Shown one piece after another: positions 11,950 through 22,494 of a stretch of 64,000 bases of DNA. Origin of the DNA: Tomocerus qinae. Its lineage: Eukaryota > Arthropoda > Collembola > Entomobryomorpha > Tomoceridae. The translations under genes and the position numbers were made by a program. Below the pieces are notes generated by a model. It was given only the letters and a program-made list of their open reading frames with translations. It did not search any database and had not been told where the DNA came from. The DNA lies in the NCBI GenBank assembly GCA_020055645.1, contig CM034546.1, forward strand, positions 80,600,001-80,664,000. The letters run 5' to 3'. How positions within the stretch are numbered: the stretch's first letter is position 1; the number at the start of each line of letters is the position of its first letter.

Positions 11950-13280
11950 TTATATTCTAGATACATAATCATCCTGCCAAGGTACACTACCGACTTCACT
12001 ATTGAAGTAATTTTTGAACACATCTCGAATGTTAGATGCTTCTACAGTATAATTGTTACTACCTTGTCTCCGGAGGGGAATGCTTATGCTATTTTGTGCC
12101 ACGTTTCGCCAAGTCCCAGGAATTAAACCCTCAGAATCTTCTTGATCAACTGTCAGACCGTTAAAGTCATTGTTAGTAATGAGAAAGTTATGTAAAATAA
12201 CTGCCGTTCGTACTATCAATTTGGCGAGTTGTAAATTAGCCTCGATTTTTGTATGCAAAATTCGCCATCTCGCTGCCAGTATTCCAAACCCGTTTTCTAC
12301 AATACTTCGTGCTCTACAAATTCTGTAGTTATAAACCTTTTCTTCTTTTCCAAGGAAATTTTCGGGGTAAGGTTTTAGAAGATATTTCTTCAAAGGAAAT
12401 GCATCGTCCCTAATAAAGATGTAAGGAGCTATAATTCCTGAGCTGATTTCACTGGGGACTGGAAGGCCAAGTGTGCCATTTTCAAGCTTCTTCCCAAATG
12501 AAGAATCTTGGAATATTCCACCGTCGGAGGCAGACGCCATGGCTCCTATATGGACTAACGTAAACTTATATTTGGCATCAACACAACCCAAAAGAACAAG
12601 AGAAAAATATTCCTTGTAGTTGAAAAAATCGGAACCACTATTTGGGGGAGCTTTGATACGTACGTGCTTGCCATCAAGCGCACCACAACAGTGTGGAAAA
12701 TTCCACCGTTCTTCAAATTCATCCGCAATACTTTTCCATTCGAAAGATGTTGGTTTAGGGAGATATTGATACTGAAATTTTTCACAAATGGCCATCATTA
12801 CTTTTCGGACTGTTACTGACACTGTTGTTAGCGACAGTCGATAGTTTAGTGCGAGGGATATTTGTGAGTTTCCTGTGGGCAGATACCTATTAGTTTTCTA
12901 AGTCGTTATTGTAGGTTTTTATGACAGAAATGTGGTTATGGTAAGTAATACGGTTTTTTAATATCCAAAATCCTACCGTAGGGTGATTGCAAGTTTCTCC
13001 GTTGGTGAAATAGGGCAGCGGTGATTCTGTGAATTGAGAAGTTTTGGCAGTATTCCTTCCAGTAACACATCAAAATTGGACTTGTACATCCTAGTATAAA
13101 AGCATATTTTTATTTTCCTATTAGCTGTATCAGAAACGACCTTTGAGTAGTTTTAATATAACATTATTGTATTAAATACCTGAAATATCTAAAATGATAA
13201 TGCGGGTCGTATGCCAAGTCACTGACGAGTGTGTGTTCGCCAAGAGACAATCGCTTTTCAAATATAGGTCTTATATACAT
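11950..13280 (-). CDS. Harbinger transposase (DDE_Tnp_4), intact
   Basis: Exons 13280-13180, 13090-12977 and 12886-11950 join in phase to 1152 nt, 383 residues plus stop. The first exon gives the N-terminal IRPIFEKRLSLGEH segment, and exon 2 the helix-turn-helix-like part (SPTEKLAITLR). Exon 3 carries the catalytic DDE domain: first Asp in GALDGKHVRI, second in SASDGGIFQ, and Glu in SIVENGFGILAARW. The protein cuts and joins element ends at TAA sites. All three acidic residues and all splice sites are present with no internal stop, so it may be active. The start was taken at the ATG of exon 1; an in-frame stop lies further upstream. Confidence 0.92.
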
Positions 13281-15010
13281 CGAACGTTTTCTTATTTTTT
13301 TACGCTTCCAAATTAAGTATGCAATGATTTTTTTTACGCAAGGACGCCTTCATTTTTAGGAAAAAGTAGAAAATGTGTACACAATCTCAAAAATATTATT
13401 TAAAAACAACGAAGAAGTATTGCTTTTTTCAAAATGCCGCCTAGAACTTAGAGACGTAATACTAAATAGTGTTCTCCAAAAAGTGAAACGGAAGTGAGGA
13501 TGACGTTATTTAGTTCAAAAACTGCAAACTATAAATGATAAAGATGAAATGATAATTAAAATAACTTGAAGTGAAAAAGTGAAGTGATAATGACGTAAAA
13601 CTCAAAACCTAGCTTAACAAAGGAATTATTATATTGCTAATGTTACCTTTGAGTTCAGAAACACCGTCTATTTGATTCCCTAACATTTCTTTACTCTTCA
13701 CTAACTCTAAGGCAGTTAGATTCGGATAAGGAAGTTTGCCGGTAGTTTCGTTTTTTGTAACGACTTGTTCAGTGAAGCTGGGTTCTTTTCGCACAAATGG
13801 CAACCCAGTACCGAAAAAGGAGATTAAATTTAGTTCACGCAAATGTGGAAAGTTGAACTGACTGACTGGTACTTTTGATGAGGAAGGCAAAGTAGAGAGT
13901 CCTCTTAGTTTCAGTTTTCGAGTTGTTGGGGGCATCTACTTCAAAATTTCGGTGCAGTCGTATTTCCCAAAACTCCCCCACCAAGGAGATTCCTTGGCAT
14001 GGTAAGAGAAAAGTCCACCAAGCCGGTAGATTTTAAAAGGCGAAAAGAATGGATATCTGTATTCCTGTTTGATCCATTCCTTTCATCTGCTTCGCTTTGG
14101 CTTTGATGTGAAATACTTTCAGAGTTTTTGCATGGTGTTTTTCGACGATTGCAGCTGTTCTTGAGTCCACCTTTCCATTGATATGAATTTCAATCCCAGT
14201 CAACGACAGCTGGTTTTTCAAGAAAGAATTTAGTAAGGGACCTTCTCCGGTATCGATTCGAGCACCAACGCTCGTGAGGAATGGACAAGTCATCGTGCCC
14301 ATATCAGGCTCGTTCCATATATCCGGTTGAAGCATGGTCAACGATTGCAAGGTCAAGCGGTTTTTCGTTATGATTAAGGGCATTTCTTTAGCGCCATCCT
14401 TCTCGGTCATTTTACAGCGAGAAAGCCGTTTGCAAGTGAAACTCTTGAGATTGATCAAAACTTTTAGTAGTAGCACGGTGTTGTTTTAAAACTTGTTGAA
14501 AGGAATTTTACCTCTAGAGGGATTGTCATTAATAATCCCAAAATAAGACACTCTCCTTAATAAATCTTGAATGGGCTTTCCAGCATCCGAAAATTTGATT
14601 CGATTCAACAGGTTGAAGTCGATTTCCAATGAAATGAATGCAATTGAGGGTTTTGACACATCAACCCAAAAATTACTGAAGTCAGCAATTTATTGTCTGG
14701 ACCTTTTCTCCCCCTTTCCAATATAATTTGAGATGTCTTATTCCGGCTTTGAAAATTTCAGGATGCAAGGTAGCCAACAATTCCATTTCAGTTTCTCGCG
14801 TCTCAAAAAGAGTTACAGTAAAATTTTTCCATTCCGGATACTTAGTCAAAAAACTTTTCAAGTTGCCGTAATTCAGCACATCTTTAGTAATATGAATGAA
14901 AATTCTGTTCTTGAAAGAGTCACTGTTACTGACTCGATCGAGGAAATATTATTGACTTGTCATGCGAAGAATTTTTAAGTCTCCTACATGTAGGTAGCCA
15001 CACAGCATTT

Positions 15011-16627
15011 CCCAAATCTGCTAGTTTTCCAACAGATGTTAATATTGTGTTAAAACTTAAAACACCAAATCATTGAGACAAAGAAAGGATAAAAATATTG
15101 ATAATAGTGAGACGCTTTCACAAAAATCAGAAAAAGTTTTTGTCATTAATTCTTTCCGCCAATTATAAGTGATATTTGAAGTGATAATTCTATCCCTACC
15201 TGCATAAATTGTCTAGCTAACAGACTCACAACAACCATACTCGCAGACAGAAAAAAAACCAATTTAAAATATCATTACTATTACTATTCCAATTTACGTT
15301 TTAATTATAATTCTTAATAATGCTATTTACCATTTAAATAATAAATAATTAGTATTTATTTATTATTATAGTAGCATCATTAGTTTTATTATTCTCACAA
15401 CAGTATTGCTGCAAACATCCCTTCCTCGACCCATGTTGAAATTCGGAATTCTGGTTTTGGTTTCCATTTTACATTGAACCTGACCGTATTGAAGCAAAAC
15501 GAAGTGAGGAGTGGAAGAATTGTAGCTTTATTAAATAGCTGAAAAGATATTCACAAAATAGGGAAGTCACTCTGATGAGAACAAAAAAACATAATACTTT
15601 AGCTAGAAAAAATTCCTCCAGCACTCAATTGAGTTAATGAATTCTGCTTACAAAATTATCCATTACATAACAGATATAGTTTTATCGAAAAAACAATGAT
15701 GGAGTTTTAAAAAATTAAAATGCAAAAAAGGACTGCAGCTTTTTCAAAATTTTAATTCATTTTTTTGTGAAATATAGGTGAAATAACAAAAACGGTTTTT
15801 GTTAATAGAAATGTGCTGTATCGAAAATTTTGTATTAGTAATTGTATTAATAAAATTTTGCATTTTGATGACGTACAAGCTAACTAGACAATTAAGCGTC
15901 ACTCCTACCCGTTAAAATTTATGCAGAATAACAAGGAGAACAACCGCAGATTTAGAGATTTAGCAACCCCCAAGACAAAGCAAATATTGGCCTTCACTGT
16001 AAAATTCATCTGCCCTTGTTGTTGCTTAAGTTTCAGTGTCGCAGCCATAAGACTTTTGAAGGAGACTGAGATGGGCAAAAAATTAAAATGGACATCTCAC
16101 AATTACAATAAAGTCATTTTTTGCTGTTCAAAGCAAATTTTCACATATTCTCTAATTTTAGGGTATGTTATTGGCCATGAAATCCAAATGCAATTTTACA
16201 ATACGTTTCTTTATTTTAACATTTCTAGGGGCTTTTATAACTGTAAATTCATTTATACCTGTATAATTATTGACTTTGGTAATTGGGGAGGTTTATTTAT
16301 TTTTCATTTAATTTAACATGACTGGTTCAATCATTGCCGCATGCCGTTTTAATCAAAATCGGTATATGGAAGTCTTAATTGTACTATAAAATTAGTGTGG
16401 AGATCTGAAAATTAATCGAACTGGTGAATATCTATCGAAATGAATGTGGACAGTTCAATTGTCAGCAATGGTAAACATTTTATCCGCATCCAAAACTTTT
16501 AAACGGTTTTCATAAATATGGTTTTAGTATAATATATTTTACTGTTGTGTACGATACAGTTATTGCACAATTTAAAATCTATAATATTCAAGTTAATTTT
16601 TTACACCCTTTAAACAGCGGTTATAAG
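15011..16627. other. Non-coding interval
   Basis: No gene is supported. A 131-codon open frame at 15921-16316 (+) has low-complexity, Phe/Ile/Cys-rich content, no domain and no coding signature, and I treat it as chance. The interval is AT-rich and unique within the window. Confidence 0.45.
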
Positions 16628-16871
16628 CAGGGAACTAAAAAGGTACTCATTTTTTACGAAAAAGGTAAAAAATACTACTTTTTCTAAAAAAGCAGTCCTT
16701 TTTACCTTTTTTACCTTATTTACATGTAAAGTGGAAGTAAATGGGGCACGCTGCTACATCAAAAAAGGTAAAAGGGCAATAAAGAACTGCTTTTTTAAAA
16801 CCTTACTCCTACCTTTTTTATAAAAAAGGCAAAAAAGGTAAAAGGCAAAAAAGGTCCTTTTTTGTTCCCTG
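16628..16871. mobile_element. hAT-type MITE (CAGGGAAC ends), copy 1
   Basis: It starts CAGGGAACTAAAAAGG and ends TTTTTTGTTCCCTG, flanked by an exact 8-bp duplication GTTATAAG (16620-16627 and 16872-16879). The interior consists largely of AAAAAAGGTAAAA-type words. A related copy lies at 38951-39171. Confidence 0.85.
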
Positions 16872-16879
16872 GTTATAAG

Positions 16880-17353
16880 TACAACCGGTGCACGTCTTAT
16901 ATTAAGGAGTAATGATTTTTTATGACAACATAAAATCCAAGATATGGTATAAGTTATATAACACAAACTACTTCGTAGCAGGGAGCCGCTTTATTGTAGG
17001 CGGCCATGAGTCAATACCAGTTCAAACATTTAAAAACAATGAAAGATGGGTATCTGGTGGCCAGGGGGACTTGGGCCCGCACAAGCTATTTTTTATGAAA
17101 TTGGGTGGGCCCTATATAGCATTTCAAGTGGTTTCAAAACATAAAGATGCGATAATATGATTGCCGTAGTTACTTTCAAATTCTTTTGTCACATTGTCAG
17201 TCACCTTTTGAACTTACTTCTGCCAGTGCCAACTGCCATATATTATATTGTTTTAGTATCGAAACCTTTATGGCCAGGTTCCCACAGGACTGACTACAAC
17301 CCACACATGACACAACGTGCGGCATTTCGGGCTTCATTCGATTTTTTTGAAGT
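16880..17353. other. Non-coding interval
   Basis: Open frames at 16912-17160 and 17157-17357 show no domain and overlap in different frames. No repeat ends were recognised. Confidence 0.4.
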
Positions 17354-17519
17354 GTAAGCTATTATGACGTCACACGGCGACATTTCCTATACGTCCCCAC
17401 GGAACAGGAAAATATTTTGGAAAAAATTAGTTTCATTTTTTGAAAAGCAATTTTTCCATTGTGATGCCACATTCAAATGTATAGGAAGCTCGTCGTGTGA
17501 CGTCATAAATTGCTTTACA
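17354..17519. mobile_element. Short MITE with TGACGTCACACG arms
   Basis: Arms of about 45 bp (17355-17400 and 17474-17519) are inverted copies. Outer words are TGTAAGC and GCTTTACA, then TGACGTCACACG and CGTGTGACGTCA. It has no coding content, and a target duplication was not identified. Confidence 0.75.
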
Positions 17520-17598
17520 TACAAAAAGTTCTGAAGTGCCTGGGAATTCCAAACCTATTTTACTTCTACTAGCCTTGACCACGCCACTATTTTAGGAC

Positions 17599-17828
17599 CA
17601 AGCACGTATACAAAACTGAGATTCCGGGGGGGGGGGGTCTAAGATTTCCAATACATATTTCGCGAAACTTTTTGGCTGATTTTGACGAAAATGAGTCAAA
17701 AATGGCCTAAGATAGGCAAATAATCGCGTGGGGTACAAAATTTTTTGCTATTTTGAGAAAAATTCATTATTCTTGAATGTCGGGAGGGGGGGTTTCAGCC
17801 TGTAAAGCCCATCCCTCAAACGTCCTTG
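17599..17828. mobile_element. G-run MITE (CAAGCACGTAT ends)
   Basis: The ends are CAAGCACGTATAC and CGTCCTTG, with a run of 14 G just inside the left end and a second G-run near 17785. The flanks TTTAGGAC and TTATGGAC match at six of eight positions. The interior shares the words AAATGAGTCAAAAATGGCC and TTTCGCG with other copies of this group. Confidence 0.7.
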
Positions 17829-18205
17829 TTATGGACGGCACTATTTTTATTTGCGGCATTTACGGCACACTTGCATTAGATTCCGTCCTGTACAAAAAGG
17901 TTTCGATGATAAAACAATAATAAGAATAAATATGAAGTCACACAAATCATAATGCTGCAACTAAAACTACATGCTTGTTTAGCTTTTGTCGAGGCTAGCG
18001 TAATAGGAAGGCTCACTCATATGTCTCAAATAGAAGCGGACAAAATATAGTTACCGCCTTTACCGTGAGCGCTCATAGACTCCCCTTTCACATGTGAAAT
18101 AGTATTACTTTTATTAGATTTTCAGAGACAAACAAGTTGATTTTGCTGATTGTTTCAGTTTTTTGTTATAAAATTACAATTACATAAAGTTGGAAACCTA
18201 ATAAT

Positions 18206-18782
18206 ATGGGTAGACAATGTGCTGTGCCTTTTTGTACATCAAGAATAAGATCAAATACCAATGACAAAACCAGTTTTCACGGGTTTCCGTCAGATCCGAA
18301 TATTCGAGGACTGTGGTTAAAAAATATTTCTAGAGGAGAAACAGGAAATAAATCAAAACTTGGTCTCCTTCAGAGGATAGGTAAACAATTAATTGGTTAT
18401 TTTTCATTTTTAAAATATCACAAAAATTAACACCGAATTAGTGATTTATATTACCTAATTATTTAACTTATCTTTTATAATTATTCACCACTCAATTAGG
18501 AAAACGATTTTTTACAGTCCACATCGTCAAAGTCAGAAGCTTAACAAAAAATGTGAGAACGAGGCTGCTATTCCCGATAATGTCAAGCTATTTTTATTGG
18601 CCAACAAGAGAGAAGACATGCGAAGAAATAAATGGACATGTGTTTGTAGCAAGCATTTTAAAGAACAGGATTATAAGGAAGGTCTAAAAATACGAAAGCT
18701 AAAAACCGGTGCTGTTCCTACAATATTTCCACAGTACCCCAATATAAAAGACCAGGACCGCTTTAAAAAGACCAAGCCCTAA
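18206..18782 (+). pseudogene. THAP-domain transposase, N-terminal part
   Basis: The first exon begins at ATG 18206. It encodes the first half of a THAP zinc finger: CAVPFC supplies the first cysteine pair, followed by FHGFPSDP and the conserved W of LWLKNI. The second half is at about 18600-18760, with WTCVCSKHF giving the C-x2-H pair and AVPTIFP the closing motif. THAP domains bind the ends of P-type elements. The stretch between the halves (about 18520-18600) is a duplicate of the segment that precedes the coiled coil further on, so the domain is split by rearrangement. It is unlikely to be functional as it stands. Confidence 0.75.
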
Positions 18783-19740
18783 GAAAAGAAAAATCGTAGA
18801 GACAAGTCAACTTTATTCACGGCTGAATTTAGGCAGCGGTACGTTGTTGCCACGTCCCCGCTGTTGCCGCTGGGATGCATGTGGGGTTAGCGGCAACAGC
18901 ATAATAGCGGATACAGTGGCGACACAGCTAAAACCACTAGCGGCAACACTGACCAGCGGCAACAGAGACACATTGGCTGAATTTAGGCTTCAATTGCCCC
19001 CGGTTGCCCCGGAGTTAAGCCAGTTAACCTAACGTCATTTCTTATTTGCCTCCTCACTATTTTTGCATCTTTTTTGACCTAACCTAATTAAAAATTAACA
19101 TGCTACATTTTTGTTATGCATTAACAATAAAACAGTTTATTTTTTATTAGGTTGGGTCAAAAAAAGAGGCAAAAATAGTGACGGGAGGCAACATATTATA
19201 GGTAAAGTGACTAAGCATGGGGCAACCGGGGCAATTGAGGCAACGAGATCACGCTGCCTAAATTCAGCCGACACATGATTCTGATATCTTCTGTTGCCGC
19301 TGTTAAGCATTGAGCTCAGAGCAGCAAGGCACCGGCCTGTATTAGGTTTAGTGGTTTTAGCTGCGTCGCCGCTAATGGATTTTGCGTGTCGCCGCTGGTA
19401 ATTTTTTTGTGTCGCCACTGTTGCCACCCCTAGCGGCAACAAAGTACCGCTGCCTAAATTCAGCCTTATTTAACTCTAGAACCACTCAATTAGGAAAACG
19501 ATTTTTTACAGTCCACATCATCAAAGTCAGAAGCTCAACAAAAATGTGAGAACGAGGCTGCTATTCCCGATAATGTCAAGCTATTTTTATTGGCCAAGAA
19601 GAGAGAAGACATGCGAAGAAATAAATGGAGAATTAGTCAGAAAGAGTACTGTGATCGATTGAGGAAGTTAAATGCAAAATTAGAGGCCAAAGACAAGGAG
19701 TTAGAAATACTCAGAAAACATATGAAGAAATGACGAGATT
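18520..19740 (+). repeat. Duplicated coding segment flanking a MITE
   Basis: About 150 bp (18488-18637) recurs almost exactly at 19482-19633, including an intron end (TTTTTTACAG) and coding sequence. The first copy continues into the THAP second half. The second continues into a coiled coil (DRLRKLNAKLEAKDKELEIL, about 19650-19720). The second copy has five A where the first has six, shifting the frame. Confidence 0.8.
18822..19465. mobile_element. MITE with GGCTGAATTTAGG ends, copy 1
   Basis: The ends are GGCTGAATTTAGGCAGCGG and its complement (CCGCTGCCTAAATTCAGCC, ending 19465). Inside, GTTGCC/GGCAAC words recur in both orientations. A second copy at 35267-35615 shares both ends and the central words ACCTAACCTAATTAAAAA, and it carries a nested hAT element that this copy lacks. 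Confidence 0.85.
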
Positions 19741-19899
19741 TTAAGATTAGGGAGATAGAAAAGACTGCAGAAGAGAATTGTACACAATCAAAAATGTTAT
19801 CTGAGCAAATAAATTCCTACGGAAGAAAACTAGGTTATTAAGTGGAAGACATCGAATATAAAATACTTTGAATTGTTTCGGATGATGCTACTACTAACG

Positions 19900-20350
19900 T
19901 AAATGCTATGAAATAGCTTTGTGGCGGAGTTTTGAAAAGCGAAATTCAAAACCCTTGCTCTATATCAGCGCAAAACATTTTGGTAGAAAACAGATCTTTA
20001 GAATACAATCATTTTATAGCTCTTCAAGACAGAGGTGGCTTGTGCTACCTCTCGCCTCGTTTCAGTGGTATAATAAAATGATCGTTGATACGCTTTCAGC
20101 GTTTGGACTTCAAGTGCTAACCGTAGATAATGTGGATAAAAAAATCATTCGTTTTTTAGCAAATTATGTACTGGTAAGTCAAATTAGATGTTGATGCTCT
20201 GATGCTTCTCATTTATTACAAATAATAAATGTTATTCTTAAATATGTAGTTAAGATATATCTTGTAAACTACAGAACAAGTATGACGGATAAAATTGATA
20301 AAGTGAATTTTCATAACAAGTCTTTGCCCAAAAAAGTTAAAAAACTGTAA
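19900..20350 (+). pseudogene. P-like transposase C-terminal remnant
   Basis: One frame gives ALQDRGGLCYLSPRF, the DRGGL-type motif found near the C-terminus of P and THAP9 transposases. It is followed in another frame by LTVDNVDKKIIRFLANYVL up to a GTAAG donor near 20173. A likely last exon (after TACAG at about 20276) ends in KSLPKKVKKL and TAA at 20348-20350. Frame changes show it is inactive. Confidence 0.6.
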
Positions 20351-20978
20351 TAAAGCTATGTAAAGGGTTATGAAAAGTAAGTAATTTTTGGGAGTCTATG
20401 TGCGCCCTCTAACAGTAACTCGCAAGGAACTTTTGCCGTCAAAATTTACATGTGTAAGATACAGAATGAGTGAGCCTTCCTATTACGCTAGCCTCGCTTT
20501 TGTTAAGTTGATGCAAACACACCGTATTACAAACTATAATGCATATGACAACACCATTGCGCTATATATTGAGATGAACTGCCCTTTGCTTAGTCTGATT
20601 TTTGAACTTCAAGGTGTACAAAACGAAATTATTTTTTTAGAAATTACTATGCTCCTAAACGGGAAATTGCATACATCTGGGAGTTGAAAAATTAAGTTAA
20701 GGAATACTTAATTCACTTGTGCTGTAATTATGAAGGCATTAATGTACTGCCCTCAAGTCTTTTTTTCCAATCGTATTTCATTCCCATGTAAATCAAATGG
20801 TGATGTGTTCTCGGTTTAGATTACTATATCTTCTAAACCAGAGGTTGCATACACTTACTTTTTGGCTAATTCGAATCCCAATAACATTTTCTACGTGGGC
20901 AAAAAGTTTAAGGGTCCTAAGTTTATGCCCTCACATAGAAAAAATGGGGCCAAGGCCAAGTGAGTCCTATTCCAGTTA

Positions 20979-21375
20979 CCGTATTAATCGAATTAATTCT
21001 CCGGGTTGTTTCATTGGTCTTTTTTAGCTCTTGAAAACGAAGATAATCGAAATAGTTAACCAGGTGGTGAATTATTTCGATACGGAGAATTATTTTACAA
21101 ACAGCCAATTTTTATTGAAGTCCGGGTACATAGAAAAGTAAATTATTCCTCGACTATCATATTCCTCATAGAGGGACTGGGGTTACGTACATTTGCACTC
21201 AAATATACCCACAACCTGACCTGGTCTACTGAAACTTAGATTGGGATGGTGAATTATTTCGATACGGAGAATTATATCTCAAAGACTATTATTTTGCCCC
21301 TGAAAACGATAAAAATCGAAAAAGTTACCCGGGGGAGCACTATTTCAATACGGAGAATTAATTCGATTAATACGG
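20979..21375. mobile_element. TA-flanked MITE with perfect terminal repeats
   Basis: The ends CCGTATTAATCGAATTAATT and its complement form a perfect inverted repeat of about 25 bp, flanked by TA on both sides. The inner word ATTTCGATACGGAGAATTA occurs at about 21073 and 21251, with a diverged copy near 21342. It has no coding content. The structure fits a Tc1/mariner-type MITE. Confidence 0.85.
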
Positions 21376-21377
21376 TA

Positions 21378-22494
21378 CCCATCTTTGTAGGTTCCAAAAA
21401 ATGGAAGTATTTATAAAGTATGTTTTACATTTAAACCATAAATAGGGAGTATTTTTATCATTGGACTAAAATTTTTACAAAATATTATGCCAAATGTTCG
21501 CCTTCCTATTTTACTGTCTCTTCATTTTACTAAGATTATTTGGCTCGCAAATCAGATTGAGAATCAGTGAGGAAAAATCCGAAGTAGAAATACTCACGTT
21601 TATTATTATATGGTATGCAAATTTATTTCGTCCCGTACGCTAAGCTTTATATCTATATACAATATATCTCCAATGACCTGCATCATCAATGATAAAATAT
21701 TTACACTGCAATGCAAGTATAGTAGATATACCTACGGAATTTCCTATTAACAAAATAATATTTTTGTCAATAACATATCGTTGAAACAGAATAGAATAAA
21801 CACTTTCAATACTTCCATGGCTTAATAGTTCTTTCTTAAGAGCTCCTACATCTTACCTTACTTTTATATCATTTATCTGTATAAGCAACAATATAAAGAT
21901 CCAATCACTCTGTCGGATGTTGTAATAATATTACTTTCTTGTAGCTCTCCATCCGAGTCCTACATCCGTATCAGCAGCTATTAGTAGAATAGTAGTAGTA
22001 GTGTGTATTTATTGATTGTTTCTGCAACGCTTACAATCATTTCATTTTACATTTCCAAATTTTTTTAAATGCCAATAATACTTATAACTAGGATAAAACA
22101 TCAGTTATAATAGCTCTCCAGAACAAGAAAATATCCTAATACGCTTCACAGAAAAATTTGTACAACTACGCAAATTTCATTGGAAGTGGTTACTGTTTTA
22201 TGTGAGTTCACGTGGGATCACAACCTTTATTAGTAGAATATATTTGCATGCCCTGCATATTCTTTAGCCAACAAATACTTTACTTTTTAAAATGGGTGTA
22301 AATCACAAAGTTATTATTTTTAGTTTAAAGAATATAATAATTGTTTTGGTGATACATGCGTATGTGCTATGGATCATTTCTTTTCTTCCGAATATGATAC
22401 AAAGAAATCTAAATTAAAAAAAACATTTTCTAGACTTGTTCTACCGATCCCTAAAAATATAAAAACTAGGATTATTGGCTGGCTAAAAGGTAAA
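21378..22494. other. Non-coding interval
   Basis: AT-rich DNA with no supported gene, terminal repeats or long tandem array. Confidence 0.4.

Larger units (their letters stand above)
10360..13614. mobile_element. PIF/Harbinger transposon, nearly complete
   Basis: A 3255-bp element with inverted ends AGCTAGGTTTTGAGT (10360-10374) and its complement (13600-13614). It is flanked by the 3-bp duplication TAA (10357-10359 and 13615-13617), the standard Harbinger target site. It carries two convergent genes, as autonomous Harbingers do: a MADF DNA-binding accessory protein on + and a DDE transposase on -. Repeated GAAGTGA and TGACGT words at about 13485-13600 look like sub-terminal protein-binding sites. 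The element lies inside an intron of the LRR-like gene. Confidence 0.92.
9770..15010 (-). pseudogene. LRR-like (possibly F-box/LRR) protein gene hosting a Harbinger element
   Basis: The segments, in transcript order, are: a 5' part about 15010-14512, then exons 14460-14117, 13935-13647, 10154-10051 and 9898-9770. The last four join in phase and end at TAG (9772-9770). The product has leucine-rich stretches such as FPHLRELNLISF, LKFLKLKSLDISRNEL and NPSLESIR, like proteins of the F-box/LRR type. A possible F-box lies at the very 5' end. Introns are about 51 bp, 180 bp, 3.5 kb and 150 bp; the 3.5-kb one contains the whole Harbinger element. The 5' part needs two single-base shifts, near 14937 (a T run) and 14693 (an A run), to stay open. 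The gene is therefore probably decaying, although the 3' exons remain clean. The 5' start was not found. Confidence 0.6.
17990..20496 (+). mobile_element. P-like (THAP) DNA transposon, decayed
   Basis: Inverted ends of about 31 bp (CGAGGCTAGCGTAATAGG at 17990 and its complement ending at 20496) are flanked by an exact 7-bp duplication CTTTTGT (17983-17989 and 20497-20503). Further short inverted matches occur inside the ends. The element holds THAP-domain exons, a coiled-coil segment and a P-transposase-like C-terminal segment. A central catalytic part is not visible, so it is an internally deleted and rearranged member of the P superfamily. A MITE (18822-19465) sits within it. Confidence 0.8.

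Noticed and set aside
13609-13646. LRR-like exon ending at a stop codon inside the Harbinger terminal repeat
   Set aside because: The apparent TAG stop in the terminal repeat is not used if the GT donor at 13646-13645 is spliced; the next exon at 10154 continues in phase.
14663-14690. A 27-bp GT-AG intron in the LRR-like gene
   Set aside because: Too short for an animal intron, and the phases on the two sides do not match; a single-base shift explains the frames better.
15921-16316. 131-codon ORF
   Set aside because: Low-complexity Phe/Cys/Ile content, no domain, no splice context and no repeat relation.
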